Shown in pieces: positions 15,290 through 24,215 of a stretch of 64,000 nt of DNA. The DNA is from Bacteroidales bacterium. GTDB lineage: Bacteria > Bacteroidota > Bacteroidia > Bacteroidales > GCA-2748055. Under the pieces are notes generated by a model. The model saw nothing but the letters and a program-made list of their open reading frames with translations, did no database searches and was not told the DNA's origin. Each line of letters starts with the position of its first letter. The first letter of the stretch is position 1. The position numbers and the translations under genes were made by a program. Location of the stretch: assembly GCA_029210725.1 (NCBI GenBank), contig JARGFM010000005.1, positions 25,805 to 89,804 on the forward strand, given 5' to 3'.

Positions 15290-16344
15290 TGAAAAAAGTT
15301 CTTGTTACGGGTACAGCGGGTTTTATTGGGTTTCATCTGGCCAGGAAACTGGTGGAACAGGGATTCCATGTAACCGGGCTGGATATCATCAATGACTATT
15401 ACGATGTGGGGCTGAAATATGACCGGCTGGAGCTGTCCGGGATAGCACGCAGCAGTATTGCCTATAACCAGGAAGTAACAAGCAGTAATTCTGATAATTA
15501 TCAGTTCATCCAGTTAAAACTGGAGGACCGCGATGCCCTTTTCGATTTGTTCGCCAGGCATCAATTTGATGTCGTGGTGAACCTGGCCGCCCAGGCAGGT
15601 GTGCGCTATAGCCTTACCCACCCTCAGGCCTATGTGGATAGTAATATCACCGGTTTTCTGAATATCCTGGAAGCATGCAGGCATCATCCCGTTGAGAACC
15701 TGATCTATGCCAGCAGTTCGAGCGTTTACGGGCTGAATAAGAACATGCCGTTTTCTGTGAGTTCCAATGTGGATCACCCCGTGAGTCTCTATGCCGCCAG
15801 TAAGAAGAGCAACGAGCTGATGGCCCATACCTACAGTCATCTCTTTGGAGTGCCCAGCATAGGCTTACGCTTTTTTACGGTTTACGGTCCCTGGGGCAGA
15901 CCCGACATGGCCCTGTTTCTCTTTACAAGAGCGATCCTGGCCGGCGAGCCGATCCAGGTGTTTAACCATGGAATGATGGAACGGGACTTCACCTATGTGG
16001 ATGATATTGTGGGCGGGATCGAAAGAATGGTCAGCCTGGGTCATGTAAAGGGGGAGGGGTGGAAGCCTGAAACTCCGGATCCTTCATTCTCCTCAGCACC
16101 CTACAAGATCCATAACATCGGGAACAGCAGCCCCGTTAAATTGATTGCCTTTATTGAGGCCATTGAGAAAGCACTGGGGAAAAAGGCTGAATGGCAAATG
16201 ATGCCCATTCAGCCCGGGGATGTGGAAAAGACCTGGGCCGATGTCACTTCCTTAAGGAGAGATTATAACTACAATCCGGACACCCCGGTGGAAACCGGAA
16301 TCCAACGGTTTATTGCCTGGTACAGGATGTATTACAAAGTATAG
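15289..16344 (+). CDS. NAD-dependent sugar-nucleotide epimerase (UDP-glucuronate 4-epimerase type)
   Basis: 351 residues of the extended short-chain dehydrogenase family. The Rossmann motif GTAGFIGFHLA is at about 7-17, and the catalytic set is SSSVYG (about 144) and YAASKKSNE (Tyr and Lys, about 165). The stretch GLDIINDYYDVGLKYDRL and the C-terminal PGDVEKTWADV are typical of UDP-glucuronate 4-epimerases, which make UDP-galacturonate for surface polysaccharides. It starts with GTG overlapping the rny stop by one base. No other polysaccharide genes adjoin, so the exact substrate is inferred from the subfamily pattern. Confidence 0.88.
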   Translation: MKKVLVTGTAGFIGFHLARKLVEQGFHVTGLDIINDYYDVGLKYDRLELSGIARSSIAYNQEVTSSNSDNYQFIQLKLEDRDALFDLFARHQFDVVVNLAAQAGVRYSLTHPQAYVDSNITGFLNILEACRHHPVENLIYASSSSVYGLNKNMPFSVSSNVDHPVSLYAASKKSNELMAHTYSHLFGVPSIGLRFFTVYGPWGRPDMALFLFTRAILAGEPIQVFNHGMMERDFTYVDDIVGGIERMVSLGHVKGEGWKPETPDPSFSSAPYKIHNIGNSSPVKLIAFIEAIEKALGKKAEWQMMPIQPGDVEKTWADVTSLRRDYNYNPDTPVETGIQRFIAWYRMYYKV

Positions 16345-16355
16345 GGCCGGGGAAA

Positions 16356-17216
16356 TCACTTACCGGGGTGAAGTAAGTTCTTCAGCGATTGAGCTTTATC
16401 TGTCTGTCCCGACCGTTCGTAGGCAAATTGCAGGTTGATAATTAACCTTTCAATAAGTTCAATTCCGGAGCAGGGAGAGAAGTAATACTCCTTTTCTTCA
16501 ATCTTCAGATGACGCAGGAAGTGTTTCAGCTCCTTCAAGCCCAATACCGATCCCTTATCCGAGGGATTGATATAGAAGAGGATGTTGTTTGGATCTTCAT
16601 GGTAGTCCGGATCGTAATAGCACAGAACGAAGTTCCTGGGCAGATTCACCCCGTAGATCGGCAGGTTCAGTCTCCTGGCCAGCTCCGCATAGATCAGTCC
16701 CAGCAATACCGGGCTCCCCTTATAAGTATCCATCACATGATTGATCAGATAAAGTTGCGGAGAGTGTGCCTTCTTCAGACTTTTATCGAACTTATGAATC
16801 TCGTAGAGAAAATAGTTGATCACCTTTACTTTTTCAAGGGCAGTCAGCTCGTTATTCAGCTCCAGCCAGATATCTTTTTTTATCTTCTCCATTTTCCTGT
16901 TCAAAAGCTCATATTCCAGTTCAGGATACTGGAAACGTGCCACCAGGAAGGCCCCGTAAAGCAGGTCGTTGCCACCACCTGATCTCCAGTTGTTCATTCC
17001 TCTTTCCAGAGAATTAAACTGGATTTTCCGTATCACATCTTCAATCCGAATCTGCAAATCGGATTTAAGCGTGATTTCCCATCTTTTCTCCAGGGGAGCG
17101 ACCACTGCTTCGCCAAGCTCTATCAGGCGATTCGATACATTGTCAAATACGAGTTTATCAGGATCTTCCAGAAGACTGATCAGGGCTTCCAGCTCTTTAT
17201 GTCCGTTTTCAGTCAT
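16356..17216 (-). CDS. Transglutaminase-like protein (SirB1/Transglut_core2 type)
   Basis: 286 residues. The N-terminal third is helical; the middle contains the family segment NYFLYEIHKFDKSLKKAHSP and then KGSPVLLGLIYAELARRLNL and NLPRNFVLCYYD, where a transglutaminase-core fold is expected. The cysteine normally seen in active transglutaminases is replaced in this subfamily by a Ser/Pro context (GSP), so a non-catalytic or altered role is likely. It overlaps the end of the upstream nucleoside phosphorylase by 8 bases, so the pair is translationally coupled. Its cellular role is unknown. Confidence 0.8.
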   Translation of the reverse strand: MTENGHKELEALISLLEDPDKLVFDNVSNRLIELGEAVVAPLEKRWEITLKSDLQIRIEDVIRKIQFNSLERGMNNWRSGGGNDLLYGAFLVARFQYPELEYELLNRKMEKIKKDIWLELNNELTALEKVKVINYFLYEIHKFDKSLKKAHSPQLYLINHVMDTYKGSPVLLGLIYAELARRLNLPIYGVNLPRNFVLCYYDPDYHEDPNNILFYINPSDKGSVLGLKELKHFLRHLKIEEKEYYFSPCSGIELIERLIINLQFAYERSGQTDKAQSLKNLLHPGK

Positions 17217-18090
17217 CCGGAAGCAGTTTTTCCAGGACCATGCGAATCAATGCATCAACGGCCCCGTGATAGTCCTCCAGAAACTCAAGGGATATGCGGT
17301 TTGCAATTGCGACACAAATGGTAATGGCCTGGTGGTTCAAAAAAGCAGATAAAGCATAAAGCGCTGAACTTTCCATCTCAAAATTATTGATGCGCATGCC
17401 TTCAAACCGGAAGGTGTTGATTTTTGAAACCAGTTCTGGGTCAAAAGGGGAAAGCCGGATACTCCTGAGCTGCGGCGCATAAAACCCGGGAGTGGAGAGG
17501 GTGATCCCGGATAGCACCCCGGGTCCGGACAGCAGCTTGTGCAACTTCTCTGAGCCTTTGATAAAGTAGGGTTCGGCCAGGGTGCTTTTCCATGAGGTGT
17601 GATCTCTGAAGGAGTCGGACAGGGAGAGCAGGTTATGCTCATCGGGATCCCTGTAGAAGTGGTAAAGCCCGTCAAATCCCCCGGCCACCCTGGTGAGGAT
17701 CTGTCCACCGGGAGCGATATCGGCATGAAGTGCTCCGCTGGTCCCGATCCGGATCAGGTTCAGACTCTTTTTCCGTACCCGGGGGATGCGCCGGTCCAGA
17801 TCCACATTTACCAGGGCATCCAGCTCATTCAGGACAATATCTATGTTATCAATCCCAATACCTGTGGAGAGTACGGTCACTCTTTTACCCCGGTAACTGC
17901 CTGTATGGGTAACAAATTCCCGGTTACCTTTCTCCAGCTCAATATGGTCGAAATGCGCCGAAACCATAGAAACCCTTCCGGGATCACCCACAAGGATCAC
18001 ATGATCGGCTATATCCTCAGGCAGTAGCTTCAGGTGGTAAATACTTCCATCCGGATTCAGGATCAGATCTGTACGGGAAATCGGATTCAT
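17209..18090 (-). CDS. Nucleoside phosphorylase (uridine phosphorylase-like)
   Basis: 293 residues of the PNP/UDP superfamily. The phosphate-binding strand ILVGDPGRV (about 33-41), the central LSTGIGIDNIDIVLNEL and RIGTSGALH, and the C-terminal MRINNFEMESSALYAL (nucleoside-sugar binding Glu-Met-Glu) are all present. The enzyme should cleave a nucleoside with phosphate to base and ribose-1-phosphate, in salvage. Uridine is the likely substrate by pattern, but purine nucleosides cannot be excluded. It is the first gene of a two-gene minus-strand unit and divergent from the prohibitin gene, with 87 bases between starts. Confidence 0.88.
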   Translation of the reverse strand: MNPISRTDLILNPDGSIYHLKLLPEDIADHVILVGDPGRVSMVSAHFDHIELEKGNREFVTHTGSYRGKRVTVLSTGIGIDNIDIVLNELDALVNVDLDRRIPRVRKKSLNLIRIGTSGALHADIAPGGQILTRVAGGFDGLYHFYRDPDEHNLLSLSDSFRDHTSWKSTLAEPYFIKGSEKLHKLLSGPGVLSGITLSTPGFYAPQLRSIRLSPFDPELVSKINTFRFEGMRINNFEMESSALYALSAFLNHQAITICVAIANRISLEFLEDYHGAVDALIRMVLEKLLPDD

Positions 18091-18177
18091 ACACGCTGCT
18101 ATTTCGCTTATTCCATAAAAATAGTGTATTTTTACAGCTGCTTTGAAAATACTTACTCACAAACAAAACACCATAAT

Positions 18178-18990
18178 ATGAAAAGAGCTCAATACTTAAT
18201 TATTAGCGTGGTAGCCATCGTGGTACTGCTGCTTATATTCGGAAGTCAGATGTTTTATGTTCTGAAACCGGGTGAGCGTGGCGTGGTTTTTAAGAAATTC
18301 GGAATGGGACTGGATAAGGATAATATCTATATTCCCGGATTTCATGTAATTGCTCCATGGAATGACCTGATACGCTACGATGTCAAGGAACAAAAGATTG
18401 AAGAGACCATGGATGTACTGGATAAAGGCGGACTGTCCATCAATGTGGATGTGACCCTTATTTTTAATCCTTTTTATGAAAGAATCGGTTATCTGCATGA
18501 AAACATCGGAGCCAATTATGTATCCGTTATGGTGATCCCCAACGTGCGATCGGCCGTTCGGGCGGTAACAGGCCGCTACACCGCCGAGGAGATTTATTCC
18601 ACCATGCGTGGCGAAGTGGAGAAAGAGATTATTGCAGCTACCCGGAAAGCACTTGCCGATAAAAGTATAGAGATGAAAGACCTGCTGATCCGGGCCATTA
18701 CCCTGCCCGAAAAGATAAAAGCTGCGATTGAGAGTAAATTGCAGCAGCAGCAGGAGGCCCTGGCCTACCAATACCGGCTCGAGCGTGAGACGAGTGAGGC
18801 CGATCGTCTCCGGATCCAGGCACAGGGTATTGCTGATTACAATGCCATTATCAGCGCTTCTCTGACCGATCGTATTTTAAGGCAAAAGGGTATTGATGCT
18901 ACCCTGGAGCTGGCAAATTCAGCAAATAGCAAGGTGGTGGTCATTGGAGGCGGGGAAGAAGGATTGCCGCTGATCCTGGGAGGAAACTAA
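18178..18990 (+). CDS. Prohibitin/SPFH-domain membrane protein
   Basis: 270 residues from the ATG at 18178. A longer open frame reaches 18034, but that would overlap the divergent nucleoside phosphorylase and put 48 unlikely residues before the membrane anchor. The anchor (about 7-28, LIISVVAIVVLLLIFGSQMFYV) is followed by the SPFH domain (about 30-200), with PGERGVVFKKFG and the prohibitin-type DKGGLSINVDVTLIF. A helical, Gln/Glu-rich stretch (QQQQEALAYQYRLERE) precedes the C-terminus. Members form large ring assemblies that organise membrane microdomains and often control FtsH-type proteases. It is followed by a DUF4293 gene after 12 bases. Confidence 0.9.
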   Translation: MKRAQYLIISVVAIVVLLLIFGSQMFYVLKPGERGVVFKKFGMGLDKDNIYIPGFHVIAPWNDLIRYDVKEQKIEETMDVLDKGGLSINVDVTLIFNPFYERIGYLHENIGANYVSVMVIPNVRSAVRAVTGRYTAEEIYSTMRGEVEKEIIAATRKALADKSIEMKDLLIRAITLPEKIKAAIESKLQQQQEALAYQYRLERETSEADRLRIQAQGIADYNAIISASLTDRILRQKGIDATLELANSANSKVVVIGGGEEGLPLILGGN

Positions 18991-19002
18991 AGCAAAAGAA
19001 TC

Positions 19003-19461
19003 ATGTTGCAGCGATCACAGACTCTTTTTCTTCTGGGAGTCTTTATCCTGAGCCTGTTTTTATTAACGGGCCCTGTCACACGTTTTACACTGGAAGGAAG
19101 CGAGTTTGTACTGAAGTATTCCGGCCTGTTTAATGAGGCCGGTGAGAAACTGGAAGTGGCCACCTGGCCGCTTTCCGTTCTCTGTATCTCCGTTGCGGTG
19201 CTTGCATTTCTAAATATTTTCCTGTACAGGAACCGTATGCGGCAGATGAGGATCGCCGTGTTCCTCATCCTGCTCCATGCGGGTATGGTAGCCATGATGT
19301 TTTTCTATACAGCTATGTCGAAGCGTCAGCTGGAGGGAGCCCTGGTCCTGCATCAATGGAGGTTTGTGATACCTCCCGTATGCATTATTCTCCTCTATTT
19401 CGCCTTCCGGAGAATCCGCAGGGATGAGCTGCTTGTAAAGGCTTTCGACAGGATCAGATAA
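19003..19461 (+). CDS. DUF4293 membrane protein
   Basis: 152 residues with four hydrophobic segments (about 7-24, 53-72, 80-102, 116-133). The start MLQRSQTLFLL and overall plan match the DUF4293 family, which is restricted to Bacteroidota and has no known function. It probably shares a transcript with the prohibitin gene. Its 3' end overlaps the convergent pyrI gene by 8 bases. Confidence 0.85.
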   Translation: MLQRSQTLFLLGVFILSLFLLTGPVTRFTLEGSEFVLKYSGLFNEAGEKLEVATWPLSVLCISVAVLAFLNIFLYRNRMRQMRIAVFLILLHAGMVAMMFFYTAMSKRQLEGALVLHQWRFVIPPVCIILLYFAFRRIRRDELLVKAFDRIR

Positions 19462-19909
19462 TCACAATGTTGTCCTGGTCGGTTATCTTTTCGCAATAGT
19501 GGCATTTCAACTTCACCTGCACTTTGGAGATCACCTCGAAACGCGTGCTGACCTTTTCGTTATTGGTGATACATTTGGGATTCACACATTTCGCGATGCC
19601 GTAGATTTCATCGGGAATTTCAACCACCCTTTTCTCGACCACGTCGTACTCGCGGATAATGTTTAGCTTGGCACTGGGCGCCACCAGGGCAATCTTGTTG
19701 ATTTCCGAGTCTTTAAAGAAAACCTCTGACAGTTTGATGATCCCTTTTTTTCCCAGCTTATTACTTCCGAGACTGTTGCCGATGGTTATCATGGTATCGA
19801 GTTTATCGAGGTTCAGGATGGATACCACTTTAAAGAGGGCAGAAGCCGGGATATGATCAATAACGGTTCCTTCTTTAATCGCACTGACTGATAGTTGTTT
19901 ATCTTTCAT
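19454..19909 (-). CDS. pyrI: Aspartate carbamoyltransferase regulatory subunit
   Basis: 151 residues, standard for PyrI. The N-terminal nucleotide-binding domain (with VIDHIPASALFKVVSIL) is followed by the C-terminal zinc domain, whose four cysteines are visible: CVNPKC (about 110-115) and CHYC (about 138-141). It binds ATP and CTP/UTP and confers allosteric control on the PyrB catalytic trimers. It follows pyrB by 28 bases in the same minus-strand unit. Confidence 0.97.
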   Translation of the reverse strand: MKDKQLSVSAIKEGTVIDHIPASALFKVVSILNLDKLDTMITIGNSLGSNKLGKKGIIKLSEVFFKDSEINKIALVAPSAKLNIIREYDVVEKRVVEIPDEIYGIAKCVNPKCITNNEKVSTRFEVISKVQVKLKCHYCEKITDQDNIVII

Positions 19910-19937
19910 CTTATTGGCTTGTTCAGTTGGAATGAAA

Positions 19938-20846
19938 TTATTTTATACCCAGGATGGAGGTCAGGATGGCCATACGCACATAGACTCCGTTCCTTGCCTG
20001 ATCAAAATAGTAAGCATGGGGGCTTCCGTCCACATCTGTATGGATCTCGTTTACCCGGGGCAGGGGATGCAGCACTTTCATGCTTTCCTTGCAATCCTCC
20101 AGCATCGCCCTGCACAGGATGTATGCGTTTTTAACTCTTTCATATTCAATGGGATCGGTGAATCGTTCCTGCTGAACCCTGGTCATATAAATAATATCGG
20201 CTTCCGGAAGGAATTCAGTCAGTTCCTTTCCTTCGATATAATTTAATCCGATTTTGTCCAGATAAAGTTTATAGGAAGGGGGCATTTTAAGCTCATCGGG
20301 TGATATGAAATAGAAGGTTGGATTGAATTTGGACATGGCCTGAAGCAGGGAATGAACGGTTCGTCCGTATTTCAGGTCTCCTACCATAAAGATCTTCAGG
20401 TTCTCCAGGGTACCCTGAGTTTTCAGGATGGAATACATATCCAGCAGGGTCTGGGTGGGATGCTGGTTAGCACCATCTCCTGCATTCACAATGGGTACAG
20501 AAGAAACCTCGCTGGCCAGGCGGGCACTCCCTTCCAGGGGGTGGCGCATCACGATCAGGTCGGCATAATTACTTACCATTTTAATGGTGTCGTGCAGGGT
20601 TTCTCCTTTGGAAGCACTGGTGGCCCCTGAATCGCTGAATCCAACAACCCGGCCACCCAGTCCGTTGATGGCAGTTTCAAAACTCAGCCGGGTTCTGGTG
20701 GAGGGCTCAAAAAACAGGGTAGAGATCACATATCCATTGAGGATTTCCTGGCGTGGGTTCGCTTCGAATTCGGCAGCCAGATCCAGGATACGCAGATACT
20801 CTTCCCGGGTGAAATCTGTGATTGAAACAAGATGTTTGTTCTTCAT
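19938..20846 (-). CDS. pyrB: Aspartate carbamoyltransferase catalytic subunit
   Basis: 302 residues. Carbamoyl-phosphate binding motif [13 protein letters not shown] (about 47-59), then [13 protein letters not shown] and HPLPRVNEI are all intact. The enzyme condenses aspartate with carbamoyl phosphate to carbamoyl aspartate, the committed step of pyrimidine synthesis in many bacteria. Together with PyrI it should form the class B dodecamer known from E. coli. It lies 34 bases after the YigZ gene on the same strand. Confidence 0.97.
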   Translation of the reverse strand: MKNKHLVSITDFTREEYLRILDLAAEFEANPRQEILNGYVISTLFFEPSTRTRLSFETAINGLGGRVVGFSDSGATSASKGETLHDTIKMVSNYADLIVMRHPLEGSARLASEVSSVPIVNAGDGANQHPTQTLLDMYSILKTQGTLENLKIFMVGDLKYGRTVHSLLQAMSKFNPTFYFISPDELKMPPSYKLYLDKIGLNYIEGKELTEFLPEADIIYMTRVQQERFTDPIEYERVKNAYILCRAMLEDCKESMKVLHPLPRVNEIHTDVDGSPHAYYFDQARNGVYVRMAILTSILGIK

Positions 20847-20880
20847 ACGATGAGGATTTATTTCGAATTTAATATAGTGA

Positions 20881-21486
20881 CTATTCTTCTATAAGTGCTA
20901 TCCTGCAGCTTGTGATTTTTGAAAAACTATCAAACACCCTATTGCTATGCCGCTTCCATGATTTCAAAGTCAGTGAGCAATTCAAATCAAACTCCTGCTC
21001 CTCGATATCTAGCTCCAACTCCTTGATCACCTTCATGACGGCATTCATACAATCGTATTTAAACTCCACTCTTAAGCGGTCATACACTCTTCGCTCGATA
21101 CAACTGTTCTGATCCAGTGCATCCGCGGCAGCCGACCGATAGGCATTTATCAATCCACCCACACCCAGCTTGGTCCCTCCGAAATACCGAACCACCACCA
21201 CCAGCAGATCGCTTAGTTCCCTGGATATAATTTGTCCGTATATGGGTTTACCGGCACTTCCCGACGGTTCTCCGTCATCGCTCACCCTGTACCGTGTCAG
21301 CCCGGGCCCCAAACGCCATGCAAAGCAGTGATGCCGGGCATCGTGATACATCTTTTTAAGCCCGGCCAGTTGCTGCTTTATGCCCTCCTCATGATCAAGC
21401 GGATAAGCGAATGCGAGAAATTTGCTTCCTTTCTCTTTATAAATCCCTTCCGAAGGGCCTTGTATGGTCAGATACAGATCTTTCAT
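20881..21486 (-). CDS. YigZ/IMPACT-family protein
   Basis: 201 residues. The N-terminal segment with [11 protein letters not shown], the central HHCFAWRLG and [14 protein letters not shown], and [17 protein letters not shown] are the hallmarks of the UPF0029/IMPACT N-terminal domain. The C-terminal 60 residues form the small ferredoxin-like domain (DUF1949). Eukaryotic IMPACT controls GCN2; the bacterial function is unclear. Its start codon directly abuts the stop codon of the upstream transporter gene (TAGATG), so the two are coupled. Confidence 0.9.
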   Translation of the reverse strand: MKDLYLTIQGPSEGIYKEKGSKFLAFAYPLDHEEGIKQQLAGLKKMYHDARHHCFAWRLGPGLTRYRVSDDGEPSGSAGKPIYGQIISRELSDLLVVVVRYFGGTKLGVGGLINAYRSAAADALDQNSCIERRVYDRLRVEFKYDCMNAVMKVIKELELDIEEQEFDLNCSLTLKSWKRHSNRVFDSFSKITSCRIALIEE

Positions 21487-22368
21487 CTAGACCAGCATAA
21501 AAAGCAACAGAGCCAGTGCCGACAGTCCGATTCCTATCCAGTTGATCAGTTTCAGTTCCTCTTTAAAAACCCAAAGTCCCACCAGCACGCTCAAGGCCAC
21601 TATACTGATGTTATTGGCCCCGAAAATAACCGAACTGTCTAAGCTCCTGCCATCAGACGGGCTATAGTGCAGGGCTCTTACCATAAAATAGATGGAACCG
21701 AAGTTCACGGCTCCCAGCAAGCCTCCCCAGGCCCATACCCTGCCTTTGAAAAACTGTCGCCTGTCTTTCCTGAATATAAGCATGGCCAGTAATCCTGAGA
21801 GAAAAGCATTCAGGAAGAGAATGGCGCTGAAAAGAGCGGTTTCGACATCATCCACATATTGCTGTTGTGCCAGTTTCACCAGGGAATCCACGACCCCCAT
21901 ACCCACAAAAAGCAGGAGGGGGATAAAGACGGCACTCCTTCCAAAACTACCGTTTTCAGGTTTATATACCGTTAACACCACTCCACCCAGCGCGATAATC
22001 ACAGCGGTCGACTTCATCTGGGTAAGCTGATCGGAAGGGTCGATAATCAGGGAGAAGACAATGGGGAAAATGACCGACATTTTACTGGCAACGGTGGTGA
22101 CCGATAGTCCGGCTTTTTTTGTGGAATGGGCCACCAGGAAAAACATCAGAATAAACAGGATTCCAATGATGATGCTGACAGGCAGCCATCGGGCATCCAA
22201 TATGGCTGGAAGTCCTGCATCGCCGGTGTTGATGATAAGACCCAGCAGAGTGGCAACGAGGTAATTAATAACAATTACCGGGAAGACCGGGATATATAAC
22301 CGGCTAATACTTTTGAAAATGATGAAAATGCCTGTGGAGGAGAGTATGCAGAGAATAAGAAAATGCAT
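21487..22368 (-). CDS. EamA/DMT-family transporter
   Basis: 293 residues with about ten hydrophobic segments in two halves, the plan of the drug/metabolite transporter superfamily. Hallmarks are the first helix from the N-terminus, the motif with KMSVIFPIVFSLI near the middle and the C-terminal LVGLWVFKEELKLINWIGIG, which is typical of the second EamA repeat. The substrate cannot be read from sequence. It is immediately upstream of and coupled to the YigZ gene. Its ATG is 55 bases downstream of the dnaA stop, with the dnaA terminator between them. Confidence 0.85.
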   Translation of the reverse strand: MHFLILCILSSTGIFIIFKSISRLYIPVFPVIVINYLVATLLGLIINTGDAGLPAILDARWLPVSIIIGILFILMFFLVAHSTKKAGLSVTTVASKMSVIFPIVFSLIIDPSDQLTQMKSTAVIIALGGVVLTVYKPENGSFGRSAVFIPLLLFVGMGVVDSLVKLAQQQYVDDVETALFSAILFLNAFLSGLLAMLIFRKDRRQFFKGRVWAWGGLLGAVNFGSIYFMVRALHYSPSDGRSLDSSVIFGANNISIVALSVLVGLWVFKEELKLINWIGIGLSALALLLFMLV

Positions 22369-22383
22369 TCAGAACTTCATATT

Positions 22384-22413
22384 AAAAAAAAACAGGTCCC
22401 TTGAGAACCTGTT
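22384..22413 (-). terminator. Intrinsic terminator of dnaA
   Basis: On the minus strand AACAGGT (22407-22413 complement) pairs with ACCTGTT (22391-22397 complement), followed by a T run (22384-22390). It lies 11 bases after the dnaA stop codon. Confidence 0.8.
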
Positions 22414-22423
22414 CCTGTTGAAA

Positions 22424-23845
22424 CTACATTTTAAGTTTTTTCTCAATTTCATCGACCTGGAGCCGGAAGCGTTTATCAGTTTCTATCAGGTTATTCACTG
22501 TTTTACAGGCATGTAATACTGTTGCATGGTCCTTTCCTCCAATCTGGGAGCCAATGGTTGCCAGAGATGATTTTGTCAGGGTCTTGGAGAAGAACATGGC
22601 TACCTGGCGTGCCTGAACAATCTCCCGTTTTCTCGTCTTTGACTGTAGCTGTTCGAGCCCGATGTTGTAGTAATTGCAGACCACTTTCTGAATATAGTCA
22701 ATGGAAATCTCCCGCTTGGTGCTTTTGATGAGCTTATCGATCATCTCTTTGGTGAGATCGAGAGTAATCTCTTTCTTGTTAAGTGTTGACTGGGCAAGCA
22801 GGGATATCAGTGCGCCCTCCAGTTCCCTGATATTATCTGAGATATGTGTGGCGATACACTCCAATACCTCTTCAGGAAGCTCGATCCCATCATTATAGGT
22901 TTTCTTTTTCAGAATGGCCATCCGGGTTTCGAAATCTGGTACCTGAAGATCGGCCGAAAGCCCCCACTTGAACCTGCTGAGCAACCTGGACTCCATTCCC
23001 TGTAACTCTACCGGGGGTTTGTCCGAGGTGAGAATCAATTGCCTGCCACTTTGATGAAGATGATTGAATATGTGAAAGAAGGTATCCTGCGTTTTCTCCT
23101 TTCCTGCGAATTCGTGCACATCGTCAATGATCAGCACATCAATCATCTGGTAGAAGTGGAGAAAATCATTTTTATTGTTATTCCTGATGGCATCTACAAA
23201 CTGCGTCTGGAATTTGTTGGCATTTACGTAAAGAACTGTTTTATCAGGAAACAGCGCCTTAACTTCAATGCCTATGGCCTGTGCCAGATGAGTCTTTCCC
23301 AGGCCACTGTCGCCATAAATCAGCAAAGGATTAAACGCGGTACCCCCGGGGTTTTTAGAGACGGCATAACCGGCAGAGCGGGCAAGTCTGTTGCACTCAC
23401 CTTCGATGAAGTTATCAAATGAGTTCTCCGGATTGAGCCTGGGATCAATATCCAGCTTCTTCAATCCGGGAATTACAAAAGGGTTTTTTATAGTATTTTC
23501 GCTGGCATCCAGAGGAACGGAAACGGGAGTGTTCCGGATCTCCTTATTGTTTCTGGCCGGGAATTTGACCGTATAGGGCTTGCTGTTATTATAGGAGTTA
23601 TTCTGCATGATCACGTTGTACTCAAGCTTGGCTTCCGGGCCCATTTCTTTTTTGATCACTTTTCGCAGTATATCAATATACTGTTCCTCGAGGTATTCAT
23701 AGAAGAAGGGGCTGGGAACCTGGATAGTCAAAATGTCATTTTCAAGCTTCAGAGGAACAATCGGCTCAAACCAAGTACGAAAACTTATGGAGGGCACATT
23801 GTCTTTGATCACGTTAAGACAGTTGTTCCAGATACGTTCATGCAT
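22424..23845 (-). CDS. dnaA: Chromosomal replication initiator DnaA
   Basis: 473 residues. Domain I (about 1-85, WNNCLNVIKDNVPSISFRTW) is followed by a linker. The AAA+ domain (about 130-350) has Walker A GDSGLGKTHLA, Walker B VLIIDDVHEF and the NPENSFDNFIEG entry; the C-terminal DNA-binding domain (about 375-473) ends with the signature GGKDHATVLHACKTV. DnaA binds boxes at the origin and melts it to start replication. It is a single gene with its own terminator. The 370 bases upstream are AT-rich but I see no canonical DnaA boxes, so the origin may lie elsewhere. Confidence 0.98.
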   Translation of the reverse strand: MHERIWNNCLNVIKDNVPSISFRTWFEPIVPLKLENDILTIQVPSPFFYEYLEEQYIDILRKVIKKEMGPEAKLEYNVIMQNNSYNNSKPYTVKFPARNNKEIRNTPVSVPLDASENTIKNPFVIPGLKKLDIDPRLNPENSFDNFIEGECNRLARSAGYAVSKNPGGTAFNPLLIYGDSGLGKTHLAQAIGIEVKALFPDKTVLYVNANKFQTQFVDAIRNNNKNDFLHFYQMIDVLIIDDVHEFAGKEKTQDTFFHIFNHLHQSGRQLILTSDKPPVELQGMESRLLSRFKWGLSADLQVPDFETRMAILKKKTYNDGIELPEEVLECIATHISDNIRELEGALISLLAQSTLNKKEITLDLTKEMIDKLIKSTKREISIDYIQKVVCNYYNIGLEQLQSKTRKREIVQARQVAMFFSKTLTKSSLATIGSQIGGKDHATVLHACKTVNNLIETDKRFRLQVDEIEKKLKM

Positions 23846-24215
23846 TTTAAACGTCGATTTAGTATTAGAATTTTAAGTTTTTAGCCAGCGGGATACTAAA
23901 AGCAAAGATTGTGAAAAAAAAGTTAAAAAAAAACTGAAGAAGCCTTGAAAGTTACAGAAAGACTATATTGTTTTTAGGGTCAATTATTTATAGAATAAAA
24001 AAAAACAGATTATTTGTAACATGCACAATATCAAATAGTTATCATAATTCTTATTCTTTCTAATCTTAATGAATTGTTAATTAAACCTTTAGTCCTTCCA
24101 ATTCAATTTTTTATTTAATATACATCCAAACTCAGGGTTTTCTTTCAACAAAAAAAAACAACTTTTATCAAATTATTTCACCTGAAAATCTTCGCTTCCG
24201 GGGTGGTTTTTGCTG
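23846..24215. other. AT-rich 370-base gap upstream of dnaA
   Basis: No gene seen. The stretch has many A and T runs (for example at 23919-23932, 23997-24005 and 24148-24160). It must contain the dnaA promoter on its left side and the 3' boundary of the mlaD-like gene on its right. I looked for TTATNCACA and its complement and found none; the nearest strings (TTATCATAA, TTATTTATA) do not match. An origin role is therefore not supported. Confidence 0.4.

Noticed and set aside
18034..18177. Longer start for the prohibitin gene
   Set aside because: Would overlap the divergent nucleoside phosphorylase and prepend residues not fitting an SPFH anchor; ATG at 18178 directly precedes the membrane helix.
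23846..24215. Origin of replication upstream of dnaA
   Set aside because: AT-rich, but no canonical DnaA boxes seen on either strand; kept as an open question only.
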